From Pseudoscleropodium purum (lineage: Eukaryota > Streptophyta > Bryopsida > Hypnales > Brachytheciaceae): a DNA stretch of 64,000 nucleotides. The stretch is taken from contig OZ017799.1 in the NCBI GenBank assembly GCA_963969395.1, positions 23,748,501-23,812,500 of the forward strand, read 5' to 3'. Position numbers and translations under genes: made by a program. Of the stretch, positions 47,351-58,700 are shown one piece after another. Every line of letters starts with the position of its first letter. The stretch's first letter is position 1. Under the pieces are notes generated by a model that was not told the DNA's origin, ran no database searches, and saw only the letters and a program-made list of their open reading frames with translations.

Positions 47351-47851
47351 CGTCTCAAACCTCACTAACACATGACTATGGTTGTTAAGAAAATTTGATC
47401 AATAATAGGTGGTTCCAAAATTTGATTATGGATAGTTTTCAGTGCATTGTCTTATAAGATTTGGACTTTCAAAACAAGTAATTGAATTTCAAACCTATAC
47501 TAAGGTAAGTGAACTCAAAACCAACAAATTTAGAAAAATGATATTATACACCACAGTCCTACATTTAGGACAACAAATATACAACAATAATATATCATAT
47601 TGATTTTGGATGCACTACTTATTTTCACCCTTTAATGGCCAAATACTTTCATATTCTTGCTTAGATCTTTTTACTAATATTGTATCCATCTCAATTTAAT
47701 CAAATGGGTCAAAAAAGGAGATTGTTTTTTGAATATTTAAAAATTGTTTTTATTAATGAATAAGAGGCTATTTCGTCAAAAGACAATCCCAAAGTAATTT
47801 GTTCATTGTTTCAAATATGGCCTTTAGAGCATTTAGGGATAAATATGCTCA

Positions 47852-48490
47852 TTAATCCTTAAAGGTTTATGGCTATGTTTTACTAAAAAAACACATCAAA
47901 ATTATCATTTTTAGTACAAATAGCTATCATGAAAAATTGCACTTTAAAAAAAAATATGCAACCAAAGGATCTTGCATTAAACTTATGTAAAAATGTATCA
48001 AAAAAATTTCAAACCCTTTGAAATTACAAGTATCAAGAATGAAAAGCAAAGATTATTTTGCACCTTTCTATATTAGATTTCTAGACTACAAATCCCTAGA
48101 ACTTCAATGACTTACATTACAAAGTCTTGTGGTTTAAATCTTAATGGTGGGGATTTGAATTGAAAATCTAGGAATTCTTAAGAAATAATTGAAACAATTT
48201 CATCTTCAATTTTTTTTATAAAATAGAAGTACATACAATATTAAAGGAAAATTTAAATTGTTAATAGTTCAAAAATAGAATTGAAACATGTAATTCCTAA
48301 TGGTAAGATTGTTATAGCAAGTTATCTACATCCTATAGATATCTTTTATTTGAAAAATTGTAAAAATTCATTTCATAAACAAACACTATATGAAGATGCC
48401 TAGATTGCCACAAAAACTAAATTGTTCATAACTTTCACATGACTAGTCCAAATGAAATGAATAAATACTCTCCACATGCAAATAAATATA
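47852..48490. mobile_element. Partial TTAA-type element
   Basis: Starts TTAATCCTTAAAGG and follows the element at 46422 in the same order (aaaaaacacatcaaaattatcattttta, shortened here: aaaacacatcaaaattatc; then aaaggatcttgca; later taatggtaagattgtt). A right end was not recognised. Confidence 0.5.
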
Positions 48491-49527
48491 CTTTAAGAAA
48501 AAAAACTAAAAAACTAATATCAAATTATGTATAGATTCTTTTCCACTATCTAGACTCATGCATTTTATACTTTGAAGGCTATAACTTTCACTTTTAGGAA
48601 CCAAATGAAATCAAAATTTTACTCCCTACAATCTAGTACAATCCCTCATCTTCACATAAAATTTCTCAATAAAATTTCTCAAAAAATTACAAAGAAATTT
48701 GACATATCCCAAGACTTTGAATATGCACCCATGATAACACTATCCAAAATGTGTCACCTACATTTTGGATCAAACAAAACCACAAAAACTACATATTGAA
48801 TGACTCAAGATGTAGGCAATTAGAGTCTATATTATGAGAGTCTATAAGAGTCTATGAGAGCCTAGAGCCTACAAGAATCTATGAGAGCCTAGTGCTGGTT
48901 TTGGGCACACTCGGAGGCATTACTTTGGAAATTCGCAAGGTGTCCATCCAAATAATGCATGTTAAACATAAAGATAATTTATGTTTTATAAATGGTAACA
49001 ATGCTTAGTTCTAATAATTGGTGCGTACATCTTACAGCACACAAGTCCTACTGGTATTAGGATTGGAATGACCTGTTTACACTAGGGTTAAGGACATCCA
49101 CCCATAGAACAAGATGACATGTACAAAAAATTCTTTAGAGCCCAATGCTCTCATTCTGCTGCTCAGCTCTAAAATGCTCTTCAGCCAGTTCAAATAATCT
49201 AAGTTAAAGCGTCTTGAAGTACTGGAACCCAGAAACCCACATATATTCATTCTGAAGCAACAAAGACGAGCTCCAAAATTGAAAGCAGTGGATATTTGGC
49301 ATCCTCCAATAATTCATATTAACACAGGATAGCCTAGTTCCAGCTAGGTTACCGTAGATACAAAGCATGCAGATTCTTAGGGAGTCTCGATCTTCTGAAG
49401 ATCGAAACTATGGACAATTCCTACTTTACAGCCAGCTAGCTATTCTAATGACAACCACCGAACTTACACAGGGAATGAAGGTTCCACAAATAAAAATGCC
49501 CAGCCCGAGAATGGAACACTCACAGCT
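48491..49527. other. Intergenic; short degenerate GAGTCTAT repeats
   Basis: 48826-48900 carries about five imperfect copies of gag(t/c)ct(a)tatgaga. From about 49150 onward the composition rises and this is probably 3' UTR/flank of the IST1-like gene on the minus strand. Confidence 0.45.
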
Positions 49528-52500
49528 CTACCGTCGCCTGGGCAGCTTCAGAGCCTCAAAGCGTGCATCCAAATCATCCCCGTCCACAGTCCTTGGAGAA
49601 GGGTCCCTGTGAGAAGAATATTTGTCCGAGCCATACTTCTGCGTACCTGAGAAAGGTGAAGCCTCAAGGTCGTCTTCATCGTCGAAGTGAGATGTCCGTG
49701 GTAAACTCCCAAGGCGTGAAGGTTCACGGGTTCCTCTTCCCACGGATCCTTCTTCGTCGAACAATGGAGAACCTTCACGGCTGCGTGACCCAAACTTGGA
49801 AGTGTATTGCTTGGCAGCAAAGGGTTGGTCATACGATGCATACGTATCTTCTGGCCTTATTGGATTATAATCGGCATCCTTTTTGTCAAAGCTATGGTCA
49901 CTGGAGTCAAAGGCACTGAACCGCAGAGTACTCTTGTCACTGTTGGCGTCGAAGATGTCATACCTGTCAGAGTCACCTCGGGAGGCGTACCTTTCCTGGT
50001 GGTCTCTGGAGACGATTTTGTCAGGGTCGTCTCTGGATTTCCACTTGAGTCCACCTCCTTTAGGACTCTTGGATGTGCTGTTGCCACGATTATCGTGCTC
50101 TTGCTTTCCGGATCGAAACAATACCGACCCCTCACCATCGTCGTCACTATCAAATGCGGGTTTGCTGGATGTGTCTGCTGCCTGAAAATTAAGCTTCGTG
50201 GCCTTCAAGGCGGGCTTCTGTTTCCCATAGGGTTCAGGCGTTTCAGGGCGCTCAGATGCAGACTTGGACCGACTTTTCGTCCCACCAGCACCCCTGCCAC
50301 GAGGTACATCATATTCTGGGGTATCACTATCACTATCACTGAATTTCGATGGTGCTGGTGCTGGTTTCCTGCTCTCTGGGACATACCGTCCGCGAAAGCG
50401 AGTGGGTTGCACAGGCACAGTCCTCTCTTCTTCTTCTTCTTCATCACTGTCCAAATCTGTAGCACTTGATTCTTCCTCCTCAGGTGGAGGACTAGTAGCT
50501 TTCTCAGGCACCCTGGAGCTGTAATCACCACTTTGCTTTCTGGCCAGACTAGCGGCAGCTCGAGCTGCTGCCACTGCACGGTTAGCTAACTCAGCAGCTG
50601 CTTGCGCAGCAGAAGCCACATCGGAATAATCACCTTGTTCTTCCCTCCTCTTTGATAAATGAGTGTCTCTCTCAGTATCATCCGAGGACGTGTCCTGTCT
50701 TGCACCATATGACGGCTGAGCAACAGTGCCTACCTTCCGAACAGGAGGACTTGTCGGCGAAGGAGGTCCGTACTGAACAGGTGAAGGAGCTTCATACTTT
50801 GTAGGAGGAGGGATATTCCTGAATGGGACATTCTGTTTCTTCTCGTCCTCATAAGGAGATGCAGACGAAGATAATCCATCCAAATCTACAGGCATCTGGG
50901 ACATAGTGATGGTGGGGAAATCAGTCGCAGAATCAGAGGCTCTAGTGGATTGTGAATTGCTCAACTGGGATGACTGCTCCTCATTCGCTCCAAGGAAATG
51001 GTTCGGTCCATCCTGTACATTGAACGATCTGTTTAGCACAAAAAAGAGGGAAAAGGGGACGTAATAAAAGGACAGAGGTCAATTGGACCACAAGGAAACG
51101 TACATACATTGATTTACCGGCACTAGCTGCTGATTATAGAATGTCGCAATACTTAGATCTATTGTAGAAAAGACAGCATGGGGACTAATAAAACTGGGTC
51201 AGACATTGGTCTTACAAGCAAATCTTCATGAGATTTCAATAGTTCTGCTTCAGTATCTGCAGGATCCCAGCCCACGTCATGCTCAGTGGCGATCTCCTTC
51301 ATCAATTTCAATTTCACCTCCCCGGAAGGTGCACGTACTGAGAGCTTCTCAATTATCTGCCAAAATCAATAAAAACACAGACAACATCCAAACGGATAAC
51401 TCAGCACCATGATGAACAAATTCTTACATCTAACATTGATAATAAGTTAATAGACAGCAAATGCAACTTCTCTGTCCTGTTGCCAATGCAGAACCATGAA
51501 GAGCAGAATTGCAGCCACCTCACAGCAATACCATGAAGATAGACTTACCCGACGGTTAACCCCACATTCAGGACGCAGCTCTGCAGCGGCTGCTGCAAAC
51601 TCTTTCCCGTATTTGGCAGCAAAAAGCTGGCGAATTTGTAGAAGCTCGGGCAAATCAGAACATCGTGGAGAGGCAAATATCAAACTTGCGATGGCCTCCT
51701 TCAAATCTAAAGGGCAGTTCCTGCAATCAGAAAATGTCACACATGAGACCGAAGTAGTTAAACCAATAACAAGATTGATAACTAGAACAATTTTTCATGT
51801 TGATAATTTTACCGAAGTACTACAATAAACAGCCTTATAGTGAGACGAACAAGGAATGATTATCGTATGCTAGGACCGTACAGAACAACAACACTATCGA
51901 ATTGAGCAATTATCAGAATTAAACCATAGAATTGAGCAAAATTTCAGTTTTTTTGTGAATATATCCAGTCTCAGCAAACAGTCCAGATTCACTGAAAACG
52001 AGGATTAGCATCAATTCATGATTGATGCAAACAGATTAATGCAAATCTCACCCCCACCTAATAAACTCTAGCATGCTTACATTGTAACACTTTTAAGGGT
52101 TGTGATCTGCCTGTAATCAAATTGATTCATCACGTCAGGATAGACTACCAGAATCATAAGGGGTAAACTAGGAATCAAAGAATAAGGCAGGGTAGGTCAA
52201 CTGGCATACTTCTGTGACTCTATTATAGGGAGTCGAACAGCCACAAGCTCGCAGAATAATTCGAGTATGTCATATGCTGCCAAAATGTTTTGCTCCCGGA
52301 TAATGTGCTCGACCTGATATCACAAAGTTTCATCTGATAAGAACGATATTACAAATAAATAACTCAATCAAAAGGGGCTACGGCTCAAGGGTCAAAACAT
52401 AATTCCTGAGAGCAGTAATCATAACCAGCATAAGATTAGCAGGTCTGTATGCTCGAAAAGAAACGTGAATGAAGTTTGCATGGACAGTCCTAATAAGGGA

Positions 52501-52866
52501 ACAAATGAGGGAGAAGTACGCACACGAATCCTTGCACTCGGCTCTTGCCCGCTGGTGAGTAATTGAGAAATTTCTTTACGCATTTGCTTCACCTGAATTT
52601 CTCTCTTGTTTCTTAGCAGTTTGATGCGTGCCATTGCCAGCCTCAGCAACGTCTTACTGCGAAGCCAAAAAATATTCAAAAAAATATGACTACCAATCAT
52701 TCGGTAAACTAACAAACCCGAATGCGTAAACCAGCTTAGTCTTGACAAATTGAGAAAACTGACACCAAACCTAACCATTTATCCTACATTGTTGTAATAC
52801 AATATAAAAATGCTATGCTCACCATTTCTGGGCCTTGAAACCCTTCCCAAGCATCGAATCCCACAT
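49528..52866 (-). CDS. IST1-like protein (ESCRT-III-associated)
   Basis: Minus strand, six exons: 52866-52823, 52656-52524, 52313-52210, 51720-51549, 51356-51216, 51012-49528; all GT-AG and in phase; 692 aa. The IST1 domain covers about residues 5-190: MLGKGFKAQKCKTLLRLAM, then RIKLLRNKREIQVKQMRKEI, VEHIIREQNILAAYDILELF, CPLDLKEAIASLIFASPRC, LLQIRQLFAAKYGKEF and GWDPADTEAELLKSHEDLL. IST1 proteins are helical, bind ESCRT-III and VPS4/LIP5, and regulate multivesicular-body sorting. The remaining 490 residues, all in one exon, are disordered: Ser/Asp/Pro/Glu-rich with an Ala-rich helix (AAQAAAELANRAVAAARAAA) common in plant IST1-like proteins and an acidic run (DSDEEEEEE). It ends LDARFEALKLPRRR, also a plant IST1-like feature. 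The start is the first ATG in frame after a leader of about 1 kb. Confidence 0.93.
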
Positions 52867-54240
52867 GATGCTGGTTGTGGCTCACGTAGCTTCTTCTGAG
52901 AAGATCCCTCCACCCCACGGTAAGCTCACCCAAGCTGCAAACATGACAAAACACGTCAAGTCTGAACTGTAGGAACTTCATCAAAACCTTCTACCGGTAG
53001 ATAAAATTCAGAGGAGCCTTCCTTTCCATCCAGTCCCACACAAATTGATGAATTGAATAAACCACAACGGTCTACATAAACTTCGACAAATTTCGATCTA
53101 AACCCGCGAAATAATAGATAGGAAATCGAAGTTGAAAATCACTCGCACACCGTCAATCATTCGAGATGCAATAAAAACCCATCCGCTAATCCAATACAAA
53201 CACTCCACACGAAGCACGTCTCCACCCCATAAATCAAACCTAGAAAGAAAAAAATTTTAACACTGGGATCGAAAGGAAAATTCAGCATTCCGTGATACGG
53301 TAGAACTAAGAATCACCAGAAAATCACCAAAATAATCATCACACGACGGATTCACCAACTTCGCAACCTTCCTCCTTGGACCTCTAAAACTATAAAGTAC
53401 AGGATCAAACATTCCAGTACAAGTCGTCGTCGGAAAAATTCTAGACCTAACTCCCAAACTTCATGAAGACCTTACCAGGAACTTTAACACTTGCACAAAT
53501 CAAAGCTGAAAATCATTCACATACCACCAATAACCCGAAATTCAATAGAAATTCCTTCCACTCATTCACTATAGACACGAAATTCGAACACTCCGACATG
53601 AAGCACAACTCCAACACAAAAAACAAACCTAGAAATTATTCAAAAAACTACAGAATACTAGAATCAAAGCAAGAAAGAAAAATTCAACATCACCTCCAAC
53701 TAAAAACCACCAGAAAAAGCACCAAAGCAGTCACGAAAAGAGGGATTCACCAACCTCGCAAGCTTCTACTGTCGCCCTCGCAAGCTTCCTCCTTGGTCTC
53801 TGTCGCACTTCCCTACCCTCAAAAAGCACACCGACACAGACAGCAGAATCCTGCACGAAAGCTCGAAGGAGACGCCGACAGCTCCCCTCCCATACAACGG
53901 AACGAAGACGGAGTAGAAGCGACCACTACTACAACAAGGGGATTGGTGACATGAGTAATAAGTGACCGCGGAAAGCTTTTGCTCTCTAGTAAAGTAGGGT
54001 TGGCTAGGCTTCGGGAGAGACGAAGTTCCCAAAGAATGTCCTCATATTCGGGAACGCGGTTTGGCCGTGGATCACCGTGCATCTATATGAGGCTTAGATT
54101 CTGGATTCTGGAATGATCCACCGACCTGCTGCCGTCTCTGCGCAGAAACGTCCGGGAGACTCCTTGGGGCCGTCCGGGGACTCCTCCAACATGGGATCGC
54201 ACCGTGGCTCACAAGCTTCATAAATTCTAAATCTTGAATT
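52867..54240 (-). promoter_or_regulatory. Leader/promoter of the IST1-like gene, with a diverged tandem duplication
   Basis: About 45% GC. Segments at about 53195-53385 and 53580-53790 align with a spacing of about 390 bp. Shared blocks are acactcc..acgaagcac / gacatgaagcac, aacctagaaa, atcaccaga or accaccagaaaa, ggattcaccaac(t/c)tcgcaa and cttcctccttgg. So part of the leader/promoter is an old tandem duplication. No coding exon is recognised. Confidence 0.5.
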
Positions 54241-55480
54241 AGCTTGAGTTATTTACTATATTTAGGTACCATATTTTGTTTTGTTTTTGTTTATTACAGT
54301 GAAATCTATAGAATCATGTGTCCTCAAGTCACTTTCATAGTCCTATCAAAAAGTTCTTTGCGAGGAAGGGTGTATGGACTTTGTTTCATAGCATTTGGAC
54401 ATGCAATGTGAAAGTTATGAAATTTTAAAGTTATTTTTCAAATAAGAATTGAATTAAAATATCTTTTATTTTGGGACATAAGGGATTTATTACCTCTTAT
54501 TTGGGGCTTGAATGACATAAGGCTACACTAGTCATTTTAAGGTGAGTAATTCAAAACCAACACTTTTTGTTGTTGTGCCTAGTTATATTATTAGACTAAT
54601 CATATTTTCTTATTGGAAAGTGAGAGGAAGTTCCAACACACCAAAGAATATGACATGAAGATACTATATACAAAAGTTATAAAGGGCCAAAATCTTTTTT
54701 AGTAGAGGTTCTAAAATTGTTTCTTCTACATAGGTCAATATTGATTTTGAGGATGTACACAAAGTGATGATGGTGGTTTTGGATTTGTAGCACATTTGGA
54801 TGTGCCCATCTTAGTTAGTGACAAAATTTTGCCAAATTGCCAAATTTATTTTTTGTTTTTTTATAATTTGAATTCTTGTTCCAAAAAAATATCATCTTTT
54901 TGTCAAGTGATGGATGATAATCATCAACAATTAGATGAGATCACCGAAATTGACTAGGTAGAGTATAAAAATGTAAGACTACAATTGATTTCCACTCAAA
55001 AATGGCTACATGATGAACTTTGTTGTCACCAACCACGATAAATTTTTTATATACTTAGAAAAATAATGCCTTGAACTCCAAACTCCAATTTGTTTGGTCC
55101 AATGGAGTACACTTCCACTAGTTGGTGAAGATGGTGAAATACATTGGAAAAAGAAAGCATCTATCAATTCTTACATGGAAGTGAAAATTTGAGGATGCAA
55201 AAACTTTCACCTTTATTAATATGCTTTGGGGAAGGAAAGCTTGTTCAAAGGGATTTTTTTTACTCATAAATTGGCAAAATTTTGCAATTGACTTGACTTA
55301 AAATAGAAATTCACTGTTATTTTGGGACATGTTACAGAAGAAAAAAACTCCTATAACCTTGTTTTAGGTTGTTGTAACTGAAGAATCTGTCCATCTCATG
55401 TGGCCTATATACAATTCCCAAGATCAGCGAGCCCAGAATCTCAACATGCCTGGGTAGGAAAGATTTCATAGATTCAGTGG
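54241..55480. other. AT-rich intergenic with dispersed repeat family E copy 3
   Basis: The family E block at 54557-54800 (tttgttgttgtgcctagtta, ggaagttccaacacacca, gatgatggtggtttt) matches 3050-3290 and 32285 onward. The rest has no recognisable gene. Confidence 0.5.
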
Positions 55481-55488
55481 TAGAAATC

Positions 55489-55495
55489 TATAAAA
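55489..55495 (+). promoter_or_regulatory. Candidate TATA box of the STN-type kinase gene
   Basis: TATAAAA about 300 nt upstream of the ATG at 55791, at the transition from AT-rich repeat DNA to GC-richer leader. Position and sequence fit a TATA box but the transcription start was not determined. Confidence 0.35.
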
Positions 55496-55790
55496 CGGAC
55501 AGATTTTCAAATGATGTCGTCTTAGACTCGGGGTCCAGTCGAAGGCGCCATTTTGTTGCAAGTGGCTCCTCCTTTTGGCTCTCTCCCTGAAATTACTCAA
55601 TAAGTAGATATGACATCGGCAATCTGGCGAAGGAGGTGATTGCATCTTCGATACGGAAGATAAGGAATCTTTAACTGTAACGAATGCCGGTGGTTTTGCA
55701 CCTCGGGTGGCGCTTCATTGCCATAGCCAGGCGGGGCTCCAAAGGCGGGAGGGAGGAAGGCGGAGCTGCTGGACGGATCGACGAGAGAGC

Positions 55791-58700
55791 ATGATGGCAG
55801 CTATGGCTTCTCTCTCGCTCTCCACTGCGTCTCTGCGATCGTCTGCGTTTCTTCCACGCGATTTTCAGATCAAACGCGGGAGGAGGAAGAATTCTTCTCG
55901 CTCGTCTCGTGTTGATCAGGGGAGGTGCGTGGCGCAGATGGCCGCGCCGAAACTCGTGGAGTTGATGCAGAACGGGTGAGAAGCGTTTGCCTTCTGACTA
56001 ATTTCGATTTTCGTCTTGGTCGTCTAGCTGTGATGCACGTTGTTCTTGAAGTAATTCTTGAAATAAATCGCTCGCGCGAATATTTTATAACTTAATTTGG
56101 CGTGTATTTTATTACGACAGGGAGGATTTCGATCATTAATTAGTTAATTCATTTTCTTGAAGGTGCGTGTAGACTTCTAGCTGCTCTTGCCGCACCGTTT
56201 ATTTTGAATTAAGGAAGAGACTCCATTGACCATACAGCTAGTACATTAGGGGCTAGAATACGTTGGCCATACAGGTGAGTTTTGAATTGTGCTAAATTTG
56301 AAAATACTTGATCTATTGACATTTTTTTGCAATTGTTTTGTAGCTTAACACATAATAAATGTGCAAAAATTTTTATGGTGCAAGTGTGTAGATTGTTGTA
56401 GGGAAATTGTAGGGAAAGGTTCCAAGTTCCACCTGTGTGGTGAATGGAACCTCTCCTTTACTGTATGGTGAATGGAGACCGTACATTACTGCGCGATGCA
56501 CTGATCATGCATTCGTCAATCAGGATAATTATAATCATAATTTTTCTTGTCTTGTTAATGATTGTTAAAGTATAAATAGAATTTATCCCTGGAGAAATAT
56601 GCGATTATGTGAAATAATAGTGCGTCTCGCGGGAATTGTAATACACAGTGTAGTTTGTCCCGCATGATGCTGTTTTGATTTTTGCTGTTACTTGAGTCGC
56701 TGACTAATTTGATCTAGGACTGATTTTTAGTTACTGCCGTAGATCGGATTCCAGCTCTGTTTCAGTGACTGGGAAAAATCTGAAATAAAGTTTCGGTAAT
56801 TTCCATGCAGGATAGGACCAGAAGCGCATGAGTCTATGATTCAATTGTATCACGATGTTCTCTTTAGCGCTGTGAAGCTTGGCGTCCCTCTTCCCGCTGA
56901 TGGCAATGTATGCGCATCTGACCGTGACAAAATCTCATGTTGAGCTTTTGGCTTAACGGATGCATTTGTACAGAACTTTAACTCTCACGAATCTGATCAT
57001 TACTGTGAAATTCTCTTGTGATTTCAGCTGAATTTTTCGCGAGAAACTTGAATAGTAATGTAGCAGATCTTTTGGAAAACAATTCATTTTCTCGAAGCTG
57101 AGCAGTTTCGCTTTAGATTCAACCAACATGTAAAGGGATGCTTATATTTCTGTTCTCTCTTAGGATCTAATTTTGTTATTCTCTGTTAATATTTGTTTGA
57201 AAAAATTGACCGGCTTCGGATTTCTGGATTGATTGTACAGTGAGATTTAATGCAGTGAGGTGGTTATTTTACTGACCATGTTTGAGTTGATATCAACTGT
57301 ATTTGATCCAGGCTGTGGCATACTGGGCCATTGCACTTCCTGCTGCGTTGCTATACTCTACGGCAACTCCTGGACCAATCGCAGGTCTTGCCGATTTTGT
57401 GCAGGGCCATTTCAGTGCGAATTCTTTTCCGTGAGTTTTTTTATTTAATTATCTCAAGTCGTTTCAGAAGTTTGAGCTGATAACCATTTACCTATTACTA
57501 AATAGATTGTTTTTCATGTGATTCATCTATTTGACTTCGTCATCAAACATCATGATGTAGAAGAAGGCTTCTTGAGACCCAGATATCAGTTGCACGGTTT
57601 GTTTTTATAATGCTTTGCTCAGATTGTTACATCATTGACCACCGCTGATATTGAACTGTGCTTTTAGTAACATTGGTATGATATTTGTTACTTGTACCTT
57701 CGTAGTGTTTTTCGCGCATATGAAGTTGAGGTCGGGCGTCAGATGGGTGAGGGGTCGTTCGGTATCGTCTACGAGGGTTCCATATACAAAGGTATTTGTG
57801 ACTGTTTGAGTTTGAGTAAACTTTTCCAGTCAGAGTGGTATATGTTTGGGGGTTTCGCTGTTGACTCATGGTATGATAGGCCTATTGTTTGACACTTTGG
57901 TCACTGCACGTGTATCATGACTTTGCGCCGTATCCAGCCCAATCTGGACCCCTAGTCCAGAATCCAATATCGCTATCTTGCATCTTATTGTAGTATAAAT
58001 TGCACACAATGTGCAATCGGGGCTCAAAGGGTTGGAATTCACTTGAAAAGTCACCATTTTATGAATTCAATGAACATCAGTATGTAGTTTCTACACATGA
58101 TAAAGGAACACTTTTGGATTGTCAATGAAACTGGGTAGAAAATTAAGAGACACATTAGCATCAAGAAGGACAAGAATAGTCTCCCGTAGGGTCTACAATA
58201 AGAAATTATGTGATTTTGCTTTGATTGCCTATAATTTGTCTTTCTTTTTTCAAAGTTGACCAAAATACATGAGAAATATTCCTTGATTTGTTGTTCTTTT
58301 GCAAAATAAATTGTGAATCCAATAAGTGGAACTATGTGCAGTGACCAAAGGGTCCATGATGGGCTTATTACCTTACTTGCCTTTTCTTTTGCAGGGGGAA
58401 AGAGGCCAGGGAAGCAGGCTCTGCGTGTGGTGCTAAAAAAGAGTAAAATTGGGGTGTCTGGTGGTGATGAAATGCGCAATGCCGAGATACACATGAATCG
58501 ACGTCTCCAGGTTTTCTTCTTTGGCTCATATATTTAGGATGGGATGTCACATTTATTATTTAAGGACAAGTCCAGACGTGATAGTATTAACTGCTGCAGA
58601 GGCATTAGGATAGAGTATGCGCGAGGGTATCTTGTCTGCAGCACTAACTAATTCATTTATAATTTATGGGTATCAGAGAACAGCATCTGGAGCATGTGCT

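Noticed and set aside
49563..50579. Long plus- and minus-strand open frames overlapping the last IST1-like exon
   Set aside because: They are shadows of a real 1485-bp exon with biased codon use; the IST1-like frame alone is continuous with upstream exons.
57932..58350. Open frames inside intron 4 of the STN-type kinase
   Set aside because: They have AT-rich intron composition and no motif, and the flanking exons join in phase without them.
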